Positions 40,301 to 53,140 of a stretch of 64,000 bases of DNA are shown one piece after another. The DNA lies in the NCBI GenBank assembly GCA_964036665.1, contig OZ038526.1:16244001-16308000 (forward strand). Direction: 5' to 3'. This stretch comes from Gordius sp. MW1. Its lineage: Eukaryota > Nematomorpha > Gordioida > Gordea > Gordiidae. The notes beneath the pieces were generated by a model that had not been told where the DNA came from, did not search any database, and saw nothing but the letters and a program-made list of their open reading frames with translations. The stretch's first letter is position 1, and the number at the start of each line of letters is the position of its first letter. A program made the position numbers and the translations under genes.

Positions 40301-40920
40301 TTTTCAGACGTGGTTTCTATGATCCCAAGTAAAAATTTATCAGAATCTAAAAACTATTACTTTGAAATCATGATCGCATAGAGCAGTTTTCAAAAATTAA
40401 GCACTCACGTTGCGATACAACAAACTAATCGCAACAATAAAACGTTGTCTTTTGTCAAAATGATAGTTCTCGCAGCTTAAAACCTCTTTTCGGAAGTCAA
40501 TCGAGGATAATAGGATTCTCAAATTGGCTTACTTTTAAATATTTTTTCATGCTCTTTCACATAGAATCGAAAAAAATAAAAAATTTTACCTCAAAATTTT
40601 TCACATATTTTTCTTTGAACCGTATTCATCCGATGAAAGTTGTCGTTTTTAGACGTGGTTTCTATGATCCCAAGTAAAAATTTATCAGAATTTAAAAACT
40701 ATTACTTTGAAATCATGATCGCATAGAGGAGTTTTCAAAAATTAAGCACTCACGTTGCGATTCAACAAACTAATCGCAACAATAAAACGTTGTCTTTTGT
40801 CAAAATGATAGTTCTCGCAGCTTAAAACCTCTTTTCGGAAGTGAATCGAGGATAATAGGATTCTCAAATTGGCTTACTTTTATATATTTTTTTATGCTCT
40901 TTCACATAGAATCGAAAAAA
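34380..40920 (+). repeat. Run of ~19 monomers in exact 345-bp register
   Basis: Across this stretch every landmark recurs at exact multiples of 345 bp, with substitutions but no net insertion or deletion; elsewhere monomers drift between about 339 and 347 bp. The register is lost at about 40920, where an A-run variant is one base shorter. It includes the A-B-C-D HOR. Confidence 0.8.
35686..39825 (+). repeat. 4-mer HOR (A-B-C-D), exactly 1380 bp, three copies with one swapped monomer
   Basis: Counting from TTCTCAAATT, twelve 345-bp monomers read A-B-C-D, B-B-C-D, A-B-C-D. Type A has AAATTAGC, TTTGTCAC and CAGAATTT. Type B has TTTTAAATATT, AAAAATGAAAAATTT and AAATATTTATCAAAATC. Type C has TTTTAAATATT with CAGAATCT and ends in TTTTCGAAAGTC (36694, 38074, 39454, exactly 1380 bp apart). 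Type D starts TCAAATTTACTTAC. In the second copy a B sits where A is expected, a simple sign of conversion or misaligned exchange. A variant A (TTCTTAAATTAGC) follows at 39826. Confidence 0.9.
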
Positions 40921-41204
40921 AAAATATTTTTACCTCAAAATTTTTCACATATTTTTCTTTGAACCGTATTCATCCGATGAAAGTTGTCGTTTTCAGACGT
41001 GGTTTCTATGATCCCAAGTAAAAATTTATCGGAATCAAAAAACTATTACTTTGAAATCATGATCGCATAGAGCAGTTTTCAAAAATTAAGCACTCACGTT
41101 GCGATACAACAAACTAATCGCAACAATAAAACGTTGTCTTTTGTCAAAATGATAGTTCTCGCAGCTTAAAACCTCTTTTCGGAAGTCAATCGAGGATAAT
41201 AGGA
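40171..41204 (+). repeat. E-F-G three-monomer cassette, copy 1
   Basis: Three consecutive marked monomers, 1034 bp. E has a B-type leader on an A-type body. F has GTTTTTAGACG, ATAGAGGAG, GCGATTCAAC and AGTGAATCG. G has the long-T TTTTTTTATGCTC form and a private CGGAATCAAAAAAC. Confidence 0.8.
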
Positions 41205-41549
41205 TTCTTAAATTAGCTTACTTTTATATATTTTTTCATGCTCTTTCACATAGAATCGAAAAAAATAAAAAATTTTACCTCAAAATTTTTCACATATTTT
41301 TCTTTGAACCGTATTCATCCGATGAAAGTTGTCGTTTTCAGACGTGGTTTCTATGATCCCAAGTAAAAATTTATCAGAATTTAAAAACTATTACTTTGAA
41401 ATCATGATCGCATAGAGCAGTTTTCAAAAATTAAGCACTCACGTTGCGATACAACAAACTAATCGCAACAATAAAACGTTGTCTTTTGTCAAAATGATAG
41501 TTCTCGCAGCTTAAAACCTCTTTTCGGAAGTGAATCGAGGATAATAGGA

Positions 41550-42583
41550 TTCTCAAATTGGCTTACTTTTATATATTTTTTTAAGCTCTTTCACATAGAA
41601 TAACAAAAAATAAATATTTTTACCTCAAAATTTTTCACATTTTTTTCTTTCAACCGTATTGATCCGATGAAAGTTGTCGTTTTCAGACGTGGTTTCTATG
41701 ATCCCAAGTAAAAATTTATCAGAATCTAAAAACTATTACTTTGAAATCATGATCGCAGGAGCAGTTTTCAAAAATTAAGCACTCACGTTGCGATACAACA
41801 AACTAATCGCAACAATAAAACGTTGTCTTTTGTCAAAATGATAGTTCTCGCAGCTTAAAACCTCTTTTCGGAAGTCAATCGAGGATAATAGGATTCTCAA
41901 ATTGGCTTACTTTTAAATATTTTTTCATGCTCTTTCACATAGAATCGAAAAAAATAAAAAATTTTACCTCAAAATTTTTCACATATTTTTCTTTGAACCG
42001 TATTCATCCGATGAAAGTTGTCGTTTTTAGACGTGGTTTCTATGATCCCAAGTAAAAATTTATCAGAATTTAAAAACTATTACTTTGAAATCATGATCGC
42101 ATAGAGGAGTTTTCAAAAATTAAGCACTCACGTTGCGATTCAACAAACTAATCGCAACAATAAAACGTTGTCTTTTGTCAAAATGATAGTTCTCGCAGCT
42201 TAAAACCTCTTTTCGGAAGTGAATCGAGGATAATAGGATTCTCAAATTGGCTTACTTTTATATATTTTTTTATGCTCTTTCACATAGAATCGAAAAAAAA
42301 AAATATTTTTACCTCAAAATTTTTCACATATTTTTCTTTGAACCGTATTCATCCGATGAAAGTTGTCGTTTTCAGACGTGGTTTCTATGATCCCAAGTAA
42401 AAATTTATCAGAATCAAAAAACTATTACTTTGAAATCATGATCGCATAGAGCAGTTTTCAAAAATAAAGCAATCACGTTGCGATACAACAAACTAATCGC
42501 AACAATAAAACGTTGTCTTTTGTCAAAATGATAGTTCTCGCAGCTTAAAACCTCTTTTCGGAAGTCAATCGAGGATAATAGGA
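41550..42583 (+). repeat. E-F-G three-monomer cassette, copy 2
   Basis: Also 1034 bp. It matches copy 1 in GTTTTTAGACG (42022), ATAGAGGAG and GCGATTCAAC. Its G monomer has AAATAAAGCAATCACG, the form later seen with AACATTGTC in copies 3-5. Confidence 0.8.
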
Positions 42584-44276
42584 TTCTCAAATTGGCTTAC
42601 TTTTATATATTTTTTCATGCTCTTTCACATAGAATCGAAAAAAATAAAAAAATTTACTTTAAAAATTTTCACATATTTTTCTTTGAACCGTATTCATCCG
42701 ATAAAAGTTGTCGTTTTCAGACGTGGTTTCTATGATCCCAAGTAAAAATTTATCAGAATCTAAAAACTATTACTTTGAAATCATGATCGCATAGAGCAGT
42801 TTTCAAAAATTAAGCACTCACGTTGCGATACAACAAACTAATCGCAACAATAAAACGTTGTCTTTTGTCAAAATGATAGTTCTCGCAGCTTAAAACCTCT
42901 TTTCGGAAGTCAAACTCTTAAATATTTTTTCATGCTCTTTCACATAGAATCGAAAAAAATAAAAAATTTTACCTCAAAATTTTTCACATATTTTTCTTTG
43001 AACCGTATTCATCCGATGAAAGTTGTCGTTTTCAGACGTGGTTTCTATGATCCCAAGTAAAAATTTATCAGAATCTAAAAACTATTACTTTGAAATCATG
43101 ATCGCATAGAGCAGTTTTCAAAAATAAAGCAATCACGTTGCGATACAACAAACTAATCGCAACAATAAAACATTGTCTTTTGTCAAAATGATAGTTCTCG
43201 CAGCTTAAAACCTCTTTTCGGAAGTCAATCGAGGATAATAGGATTCTCAAATTGGCTTACTTTTATATATTTTTTCATGCTCTTTCACATAGAATCGAAA
43301 AAATAAATATTTTTACCTCAAAATTTTTCACATATTTTTCTTTGAACCGTATTCATCCGATGAAAGTTGTCGTTTTCAGACGTGGTTTCTATGATCCCAA
43401 GTAAAAATTTATCAGAATCTAAAAACTATTACTTTGAAATCATGATCGCATAGAGCAGTTTTCAAAAATTAAGCACTCACGTTGCGATACAACAAACTAA
43501 TCGCAACAATAAAACGTTGTCTTTTGTCAAAATGATAGTTCTCGCAGCTTAAAACCTCTTTTCGGAAGTCAATCGAGGATAATAGGATTCTCAAATTGGC
43601 TTACTTTTATATATTTTTTCATGCTCTTTCACATAGAATCGAAAAAAATAAAAAATTTTACCTCAAAATTTTTCACATATTTTTCTTTGAACCGTATTCA
43701 TCCGATGAAAGTTGTCGTTTTCAGACGTGGTTTCTATGATCCCAAGTAAAAATTTATCAGAATTTAAAAACTATTACTTTGAAATCATGATCGCATAGAG
43801 CAGTTTTCAAAAATTAAGCACTCACGTTGCGATACAACAAACTAATCGCAACAATAAAACGTTGTCTTTTGTCAAAATGATAGTTCTCGCAGCTTAAAAC
43901 CTCTTTTCGGAAGTGATTTGAGGATAATAGGATTCTCAAATTGGCTTACTTTTATATATTTTTTTAAGCTCTTTCACATAGAATAACAAAAAATAAATAT
44001 TTTTACCTCAAAATTTTTCACATTTTTTTTTTCAACCGAATTGATCCGATGAAAGTTGTCGTTTTCAGACGTGGTTTCTATGATCCCAAGTAAAAATTTA
44101 TCACAATCTAAAAACTATTACTTTGAAATCATGATCGCATAGAGCAGTTTTCAAAAATTAAGCACTCACGTTGCGATACAACAAACTAATCGCAACAATA
44201 AAACGTTGTCTTTTGTCAAAATGATAGTTCTCGCAGCTTAAAACCTCTTTTCGGAAGTCAATCGAGGATAATAGGA
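42584..44276 (+). repeat. Irregular monomers between cassettes, with a 30-bp deletion and an E-G pair lacking F
   Basis: It includes a monomer with TTTACTTTAAAAATTTTC and CCGATAAAAG (about 42650-42711), a 30-bp deletion at 42913/42914, a monomer with AAATAAAGCAATCACG and AACATTGTC, one ending AGTGATTTGAGG (43913), and an E monomer (from about 43932, TTCAACCGAATTGATCC and ATCACAATC) followed directly by a G monomer. The F unit is missing there, probably by loss of one monomer. Confidence 0.75.
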
Positions 44277-45308
44277 TTCTCAAATTGGCTTACTTTTATA
44301 TATTTTTTTATGCTCTTTCACATAGAATCGAAAAAAAAAATATTTTTACCTCAAAATTTTTCACATATTTTTCTTTGAACCGTATTCATCCGATGAAAGT
44401 TGTCGTTTTCAGACGTGGTTTCTATGATCCCAAGTAAAAATTTATCAGAATCTAAAAACTATTACTTTGAAATCATGATCGCATAGAGCAGTTTTCAAAA
44501 ATAAAGCAATCACGTTGCGATACAACAAACTAATCGCAACAATAAAACATTGTCTTTTGTCAAAATGATAGTTCTCGCAGCTTAAAACCTCTTTTCGGAA
44601 GTCAATCGAGGATAATAGGATTCTCAAATTGGCTTACTTTTATATATTTTTTCATGCTCTTTCACATAGAATCGAAAAAATAAATATTTTTACCTCAAAA
44701 TTTTTCACATATTTTTCTTTGAACCGTATTCATCCGATGAAAGTTGTCGTTTTCAGACGTGATTTCTATGATCCCAAGTAAAAATTTATCAGAATCTAAA
44801 AACTATTACTTTGAAATCATGATCGCATAGAGCAGTTTTCAAAAATTAAGCACTCACGTTGCGATACAACAAACTAATCGCAACAATAAAACGTTGTCTT
44901 TTGTCAAAATGATAGTTCTCGCAGCTTAAAACCTCTTTTCGGAAGTCAATCGAGGATAATAGGATTCTCAAATTGGCTTACTTTCATATATTTTTTCATG
45001 CTCTTTCACATAGAATCGAAAAAAATAAAAAATTTTACCTCAAAATTTTCACATATTTTTCTTTGAACCGTATTCATCCGATGAAAGTTGTCGTTTTCAG
45101 ACGTGGTTTCTATGATCACAAGTAAAAATTTATCAGAATTTAAAAACTATTACTTTGAAATCATGATCGCATAGAGCAGTTTTCAAAAATTAAGCAATCA
45201 CGTTGCGATACAACAAACTAATCGCAACAATAAAACGTTGTCTTTTGTCAAAATGATAGTTCTCGCAGCTTAAAACCTCTTTTCGGAAGTGAATCGAGGA
45301 TAATAGGA

Positions 45309-46342
45309 TTCTCAAATTGGCTTACTTTTATATATTTTTTTAAGCTCTTTCACATAGAATAACAAAAAATAAATATTTTTACCTCAAAATTTTTCACATT
45401 TTTTTCTTTCAACCGTATTGATCCGATGAAAGTTGTCGTTTTCAGACGTGGTTTCTATGATCCCAAGTAAAAATTTATCACAATCTAAAAACTATTACTT
45501 TGAAATCATGATCGCATAGAGCAGTTTTCAAAAATTAAGCACTCACGTTGCGATACAACAAACTAATCGCAACAATAAAACGTTGTCTTTTGTCAAAATG
45601 ATAGTTCTCGCAGCTTAAAACCTCTTTTCGGAAGTCAATCTAGGATAATAGGATTCTCAAATTGGCTTACTTTTAAATATTTTTTCATGCTCTTTCACAT
45701 AGAATCGAAAAAAATAAAAAATTTTACCTCAAAATTTTTCATATATTTTTCTTTGAACCGTATTCATCCGATGAAAGTTGTCGTTTTTAGACGTGGTTTC
45801 TATGATCCCAAGTAAAAATTTATCAGAATTTAAAAACTATTACTTTGAAATCATGATCGCATAGAGGAGTTTTCAAAAATTAAGCACTCACGTTGCGATA
45901 CAACAAACTAATCGCAACAATAAAACGTTGTCTTTTGTCAAAATGATAGTTCTCGCAGCTTAAAACCTCTTTTCGGAAGTGAATCGAGGATAATAGGATT
46001 CTCAAATTGGCTTACTTTTATATATTTTTTTATGCTCTTTCACATAGAATCGAAAAAAAAAATATTTTTACCTCAAAATTTTTCACATATTTTTCTTTGA
46101 ACCGTATTCATCCGATGAAAGTTGTCGTTTTCAGACGTTGTTTCTATGATCCCAAGTAAAAATTTATCAGAATCTAAAAACTATTACTTTGAAATCATGA
46201 TCGCATAGAGCAGTTTTCAAAAATAAAGCAATCACGTTGCGATACGACAAACTAATCGCAACAATAAAACATTGTCTTTTGTCAAAATGATAGTTCTCGC
46301 AGCTTAAAACCTCTTTTCGGAAGTCAATCGAGGATAATAGGA
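45309..46342 (+). repeat. E-F-G three-monomer cassette, copy 3
   Basis: 1034 bp, with ATCACAATC in E; AATCTAGG, GTTTTTAGACG (45782) and AGTGAATCG in F; and GACGTTGTTTC, GATACGACAAAC and AACATTGTC in G. Confidence 0.8.
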
Positions 46343-47031
46343 TTCTCAAATTGGCTTACTTTTATATATTTTTTCATGCTCTTTCACATAGAATCGAAAA
46401 AATAAATATTTTTACCTCAAAATTTTTCACATATTTTTCTTTGAACCGTATTCATCCGATGAAAGTTGTCGTTTTCAGACGTGGTTTCTATGATCCCAAG
46501 TAAAAATTTTTCAGAATCTAAAAACTATTACTTTGAAATCATGATCGCATAGAGCAGTTTTCAAAAATTAAGCACTCACGTTGCGATACAACAAACTAAT
46601 CGCAACAATAAAACGTTGTCTTTTGTCAAAATGATAGTTCTCGCAGCTTAAAACCTCTTTTCGGAAGTCAATCGAGGATAATAGGATTCTCAAATTGGCT
46701 TACTTTTATATATTTTTTCATGCTCTTTCACATAGAATCGAAAAAAATAAATATTTTTACCTCAAAATTTTTCACATATTTTTCTTTGAACCGTATTCAT
46801 CCGATGAAAGTTGTCGTTTTCAGACGTGGTTTCTATGATCCCAAGTTAAAATTTATCAGAATCTAAAAACTATTACTTTGAAATCGTGATCGCATAGAGC
46901 AGTTTTCAAAAATTAAGCAATCAAGTTGCGATACAACAAACTAATCGCAACAATAAAACGTTGTCTTTTGTCAAAATGATAGTTCTCGCAGCTTAAAATC
47001 TCTTTTCGGAAGTCAATCGAGGATAATAGGA

Positions 47032-48067
47032 TTCTCAAATTGGCTTACTTTTATATATTTTTTCATGCTCTTTCACATAGAATAACAAAAAAAATGAGTA
47101 TTTTTACCTCAAAATTTTTCATATTTTTTTCTTTCAACCGTATTGATCCGATGAAAGTTGTCGTTTTCAGACGTGGTTTCTATGATCCCAAGTAAAAATT
47201 TATCAGAATCTAAAAACTATTACTTTGAAATCATGATCGCATAGAGCAGTTTTCAAAAATTAAGCACTCACGTTGCGATACAACAAACTAATCGCAACAA
47301 TAAAACGTTGTCTTTTGTCAAAATGATAGTTCTCGCAGCTTAAAACTTCTTTTCGGAAGTCAATCGAGGATAATAGGATTCTCAAATTGGCTTACTTTTA
47401 AATATTTTTTCATGCTCTTTCACATAGAATCGAAAAAAATAAAAAATTTTACCTCAAAATTTTTCATATATTTTTCTTTGAACCGTATTCATCCGATGAA
47501 AGTTGTCGTTTTTAGACGTGGTTTCTATGATCCCAAGTAAAAATTTATCAGAATTTAAAAACTATTACTTTGAAATCATGATCGCATAGAGGAGTTTTCA
47601 AAAATTAAGCACTCACGTTGCGATACAACAAACTAATCGCAACAATAAAACGTTGTCTTTTGTCAAAATGATAGTTCTCGCAGCTTAAAACCTCTTTTCG
47701 GAAGTGAATCGAGGATAATAGGATTCTCAAATTGGCTTACTTTTATATATTTTTTTATGCTCTTTCACATAGAATCGAAAAAAAAAATATTTTTACCTCA
47801 AAATTTTTCACATATTTTTCTTTGAACCGTATTCATCCGATGAAAGTTGTCGTTTTCAGACGTTGTTTCTATGATCCCAAGTAAAAATTTATCAGAATCT
47901 AAAAACTATTACTTTGAAATCATGATCGCATAGAGCAGTTTTCAAAAATAAAGCAATCACGTTGCGATACAACAAACTAATCGCAACAATAAAACATTGT
48001 CTTTTGTCAAAATGATAGTTCTCGCAGCTTAAAACCTCTTTTCGGAAGTCAATCGAGGATAATAGGA
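47032..48067 (+). repeat. E-F-G three-monomer cassette, copy 4
   Basis: 1036 bp. E has the ATGAG leader form (AATAACAAAAAAAATGAG) rather than the TAAAT form, so the leader was exchanged while F and G stayed the same (GTTTTTAGACG at 47507, GACGTTGTTTC, AACATTGTC). Confidence 0.8.
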
Positions 48068-49447
48068 TTCTCAAATTGGCTTACTTTTATATATTTTTTC
48101 ATGCTCTTTCACATAGAATCGAAAAAATAAATATTTTTACCTCAAAATTTTTCACATATTTTTCTTTGAACCGTATTCATCCGATGAAAGTTGTCGTTTT
48201 CAGACGTGGTTTCTATGATCCCAAGTAAAAATTTATCAGAATCTAAAAACTATTACTTTGAAATCATGATCGCATAGAGCAGTTTTCAAAAATTAAGCAC
48301 TCACGTTGCGATACAACAAACTAATCGCAACAATAAAACGTTGTCTTTTGTCAAAATGATAGTTCTCGCAGCTTAAAACCTCTATTCGGAAGTCAATCGA
48401 GGATAATAGGATTCTCAAATTGGCTTACTTTTATATATTTTTTCATGCTCTTTCACATAGAATAACAAAAAAAATGAGTATTTTTACCTCAAAATTTTTC
48501 ATATTTATTTCTTTCAACCGTATGGATCCGATGAAAGTTGTCGTTTTCAGACGTGGTTTCTATGATCCCAAGTAAAAATTTATCAGAATCTAAAAACTAT
48601 TACTTTGAAATCATGATCGCATAGAGCAGTTTTCAAAAATTAAGCACTCACGTTGCGATACAACAAACTAATCGCAACAATAAAACGTTGTCTTTTGTCA
48701 AAATGATAGTTCTCGCAGCTTAAAACCTCTTTTCGGAAGTCAATCGAGGATAATAGGATTCTCAAATTGGCTTACTTTTATATATTTTTTCATGCTCTTT
48801 CACATAGAATCGAAAAAAATAATAAATTTACCTCAAAATTTTTCACATATTTTTCTTTGAACCGTATTCATCCGATGAAAGTTGTCGTTTTCAGACGTGG
48901 TTTCTATGATCCCAAGTAAAAATTTATCAGAATCTAAAAACTATTACTTTGAAATCATGATCGCATAGAGCAGTTTTCAAAAATTAAGCACTCACGTTGC
49001 GATACAACAAACTAATCGCAACAATAAAACGTTGTCTTTTGTCAAAATGATAGTTCTCGCAGCTTAAAACCTCTTTTCGGAAGTCAATCGAGGATAATAA
49101 GATTCTCAAATTAGCTTACTTTTATATATTTTTTCATGCTCTTTCACATAGAATCGAAAAAAATAAAAAATTTTACCTCAAAATTTTTCACATATTTTTC
49201 TTTGAACCGTATTCATCCGATGAAAGTTGTCGTTTTCAGACGTGGTTTCTATGATCCCAAGTAAAAATTTATCAAAATTTAAAAACTATTACTTTGAAAT
49301 CATGATCGCATAGAGCAGTTTTCAAAAATTAAGCACTCACGTTGCGATACAACAAACTAATCGCAACAATAAAACGTTGTCTTTTGTCAAAATGATAGTT
49401 CTCGCAGCTTAAAACCTCTTTTCGGAAGTGAATCGAGGATAATAGGA

Positions 49448-50488
49448 TTCTCAAATTGGCTTACTTTTATATATTTTTTTAAGCTCTTTCACATAGAATA
49501 ACAAAAAATAAATATTTTTACCTCAAAATTTTTCACATTTTTTTCTTTCAACCGTATTGATCCGATGAAAGTTGTCGTTTTCAGACGTGGTTTCTATGAT
49601 CCCAAGTAAAAATTTATCAGAATCTAAAAACTATTACTTTGAAATCATGATCGCATAGAGCAGAGCAGTTTTCAAAAATTAAGCACTCACGTTGCGATAC
49701 AACAAACTAATCGCAACAATAAAACGTTGTCTTTTGTCAAAATGATAGTTCTCGCAGCTTAAAACCTCTTTTCGGAAGTCAATCGAGGATAATAGGATTC
49801 TCAAATTGGCTTACTTTTAAATATTTTTTCATGCTCTTTCACATAGAATCGAAAAAAATAAAAAATTTTACCTCAAAATTTTTCACATATTTTTCTTTGA
49901 ACCGTATTCATCCGATGAAAGTTGTCGTTTTTAGACGTGGTTTCTATGATCCCAAGTAAAAATTTATCAGAATTTAAAAACTATTACTTTGAAATCATGA
50001 TCGCATAGAGGAGTTTTCAAAAATTAAGCACTCACGTTGCGATACAACAAACTAATCGCAACAATAAAACGTTGTCTTTTGTCAAAATGATAGTTCTCGC
50101 AGCTTAAAACCTCTTTTCGGAAGTGAATCGAGGATAAAAGGATTCTCAAATTGGCTTACTTTTATATATTTTTTTATGCTCTTTCACATAGAATCGAAAA
50201 AAAAAAAATATTTTTACCTCAAAATTTTTCACATATTTTTCTTTGAACCGTATTCATCCGATGAAAGTTGTCGTTTTCAGACGTGGTTTCTATGATCCCA
50301 AGTAAAAATTTATCAGAATCTAAAAACTATTACTTTGAAATCATGATCGCATAAAGCAGTTTTCAAAAATAAAGCAATCACGTTGCGATACAACAAACTA
50401 ATCGCAACAATAAAACATTGTCTTTTGTCAAAATGATAGTTCTCGCAGCTTAAAACCTCTTTTCGGAAGTCAATCGAGGATAATAGGA
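49448..50488 (+). repeat. E-F-G three-monomer cassette, copy 5
   Basis: 1041 bp. E contains a 5-bp tandem duplication (GAGCAGAGCAG, about 49659). F has GTTTTTAGACG (49926), ATAGAGGAG and AGTGAATCG. G has a longer A run before TATTTTT, CATAAAGCAG and AACATTGTC. Confidence 0.8.
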
Positions 50489-51169
50489 TTCTCAAATTGG
50501 CTTACTTTTATATATTTTTTCATGCTCTTTCACATAGAATCGAAAAAATAAATATTTTTACCTCAAAATTTTTCACATATTTTTCTTTGAACCGTATTCA
50601 TCCGATGAAAGTTGTCGTTTTCAGACGTGGTTTCTATGATCCCAAGTAAAAATTTATCAGAATCTAAAAACTATTACTTTGAAATCATGATCGCATAGAG
50701 CAGTTTTCAAAAATTAAGCACTCACGTTGCGATACAACAAACTAATCGCAACAATAAAACGTTGTCTTTTGTCAAAATGATAGTTCTCGTCCTTAAAACC
50801 TCTTTTCGGAAGTCAAAGGATAATAGGATTCTCAAATTGGCTTACTTTTATATATTTTTTCATGCTCTTTCACATAGAATCGAAAAAAATAAATATTTTT
50901 ACCTCAAAATTTTTCACATATTTTTCTTTGAACCGTATTCATCCGATGATAGTTGTCGTTTTCAGACGTGGTTTCTATGATCCCAAGTAAAAATTTATCA
51001 GAATTTAAAAACTATTACTTTGAGAGCAGTTTTCAAAAATTAAGCACTCACGTTGCGATACAACAAACTAATCGCAACAATAAAACGTTGTCTTTTGTCA
51101 AAATGATAGTTCTCGCAGCTTAAAACCTCTTTTCGGAAGTCAATCGAGGATAATAGGATTCTCAAATTG
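50489..51169 (+). repeat. Damaged A monomers before the first B cluster
   Basis: One copy reads TTCTCGTCCTTAAAACC and has lost three bases in GTCAAAGGATAATAGG (about 50780-50820). The next has CCGATGATAG and a 15-bp deletion (TTTGAGAGCAG, at 51023/51024) removing the ATCATGAT palindrome. Small losses like these are rarer in the homogeneous HOR blocks. Confidence 0.75.
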
Positions 51170-51940
51170 GCTTACTTTTATATATTTTTTCAAGCTCTTT
51201 CACATAGAATATCAAAAAAAATGAGTATTTTTACCTCAAAATTTTTCATATTTTTTTCTTTCAACCGTATTCATCCGATGAAAGTTGTCGTTTTCAGACA
51301 CGATTTCCATGATAAAAAGTTAAAATTTAATAGAAACCAGATAACTATTACTTTGAAATCATGATCGCATAGAGCAGTTTTTAAAAATTAAGCCCTCACG
51401 TTGCGATACAACAAACTAATCGCAACAATAAAGCCTTGTCTTTTGTCAAAATCATAGTTCTCGCAGCTTAAAACTTCTTTTCCGAAGTCAATCGAGGATA
51501 ATAGATTCTCAAATTGGCTTACTTTTATATATTTTTTCAAGCTCTTTCACATAGAATAACAAAAAATAAATATTTTTACCTCAAAATTTTTCACATTTTT
51601 TTCTTTCAACCGTATTCATCCGATAAAAGTTGTCGTTTTCAGACACGATTTCCATGATAAAAAGTTAAAATATATCAGAATCAGAAAACTATTACTTTGA
51701 AATCATGATCGCATACAGCAGTTTTCAAAAAGTAAGCACTCACGTTGCGATACAACAAACTAATCGCAACAATAAAACCTTGTCTTTTGTCAAAATCATA
51801 GTTCTCGCAGCTTAAAACTTCTTTTCGGAAGTCAATCGAGGATACTAGGATTCTCAAATTGGCTTATTTATATATTTTTAAGCTCTTTCACATAGAATAA
51901 CAAAAAATAAATATTTTTACCTCAAAATTTTCACATATTT
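51170..51940 (+). repeat. B-type cluster 1 (two monomers)
   Basis: Two B bodies (GACACGATTTCC at 51297 and 51642). The first has TTTAATAGAAACCAG, AGCCCTCACG and AAAGCCTTGTC; the second CCGATAAAAG, AAAATATATCAG and CATACAGCAG. The pair recurs at 61476-62246, 10306 bp (30 monomers) away. After about 51915 the B leader (AATAACAAAAAATAAAT) runs into an A-type end (TTTGAACCGTATCC), a chimeric junction. Confidence 0.85.
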
Positions 51941-53140
51941 TTCTTTGAACCGTATCCATCCGATGAAAGTTGTCGTTTTCAGACGTGGTTTCTATGATCC
52001 CAAGTAAAAATTTATCAGAATTTAAAAACTATTACTTTGAAATCATGATCGCATATAGCAGTTTTCAAAAATTAAGCACTCACGTTGCGATACAACAAAC
52101 TAATCGCAACAATAAAACGTTGTCTTTTGTCAAAATGATAGTTCTCGCAGCTTAAAACCTCTTTTCGGAAGTCAATCGAGGATAATAGGATTCTCAAATT
52201 GGCTTACTTTTATATATTTTTTCATGCTCTTTCACATAGAATCGAAAAAAATAAATATTTTTACCTCAAAATTTTTCACATATTTTTCTTTCAACCGTAT
52301 TCATCCGATGAAAGTTGTCGTTTTCAGACGTGGTTTCTATGATCCCAAGTAAAAATTTATCAGAATCTAAAAACTATTACTTTGAAATCGTGATCGCATA
52401 GAGCAGTTTTCAAAAATTAAGCAATCAAGTTGCGATACAACAAAATAATCGCAACAATAAAACGTTGTCTTTTGTCAAAACGATAGTTCTCGCAGCTTAA
52501 AACCTCTTTTCGGAAGTCAATCGAGGATAATAGGATTCTCAAATTGGCTTACTTTTATATATTTTTTCATGCTCTTTCACATAGAATCGAAAAAAATAAA
52601 TATTTTTACCTCAAAATTTTTCACATATTTTTCTTTGAACCGTATTCATCCGATGAAAGTTGTCGTTTTCAGACGTGGTTTCTATGATCCCAAGTAAAAA
52701 TTTATCAAAATCTAAAAACTATTACTTTGAAATCATGATCGCATAGAGCAGTTTTCAAAAATTAAGCACTCACGTTGCGATACAACAAACTAATCGCAAC
52801 AATAAAACGTTGTCTTTTGTCAAAATGATAGTTCTCGCAGCTTAAAACCTCTTTTCGGAAGTCAATCGAGGATAATAGGATTCTCAAATTGGCTTACTTT
52901 TATATATTTTTTCATGCTCTTTCACATAGAATCGAAAAAAATAAATATTTTTACCTCAAAATTTTTCACATATTTTTCTTTGAACCGTATTCATCCGATG
53001 AAAGTTGTCGTTTTCAGACGTGGTTTCTATGATCCCAAGTAAAAATTTATCAGAAATTAAAAACTATTACTTTGAAATCATGATCGCATAGAGCAGTTTT
53101 CAAAAATAAAGCAATCAAGTTGCGATACAACAAACTAATC
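51940..53140 (+). repeat. A-type monomers between B clusters
   Basis: About three and a half ordinary monomers. One has ATCGTGATCG, AGCAATCAAG, ACAAAATAATCG and CAAAACGATAG (near 52388-52490), another TTATCAAAATC (52704) and another CAGAAATTAAAAAC. No gene is visible. Confidence 0.75.

Larger units (their letters stand above)
39826..42583 (+). repeat. 4-mer HOR (A'-E-F-G), 1379-bp period, two copies
   Basis: 39826-41204 and 41205-42583 each hold A' (TTCTTAAATTAGC), E (AATAACAAAAAATAAAT leader, CATTTTTTTCTTTCAACCG, TTGATCC), F (TTTTAAATATT, GTTTTTAGACG, ATAGAGGAG, AGTGAATCG) and G (TTTTTTTATGCTC, a plain A run before TATTTTT, and AATCAAAAAACT). The second copy has GATCGCAGGAGCAG near 41752, one base shorter. 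AGTGAATCG is in A' too. Confidence 0.85.
44277..50142 (+). repeat. 5-, 5- and 7-mer units starting at G monomers (1722, 1725 and 2419 bp)
   Basis: G monomers carrying AAATAAAGCAATCACG and AACATTGTC start at 44277, 45999, 47724 and 50143. The order is G-s-s-E-F, G-s-s-E-F, then G-s-E-s-A-E-F (s, ordinary monomer). E at about 47032 and 48413 has the AATAACAAAAAAAATGAG leader. GACGTTGTTTC marks the second and third G. The units are recognisably one HOR whose length changes by insertion of whole monomers. Confidence 0.82.

Noticed and set aside
48521-48536. A unique GGATCC (BamHI) site in CGTATGGATCCGATG.
   Set aside because: A single substitution in one E-type monomer (TATTGATCC to TATGGATCC); useful as a marker only.
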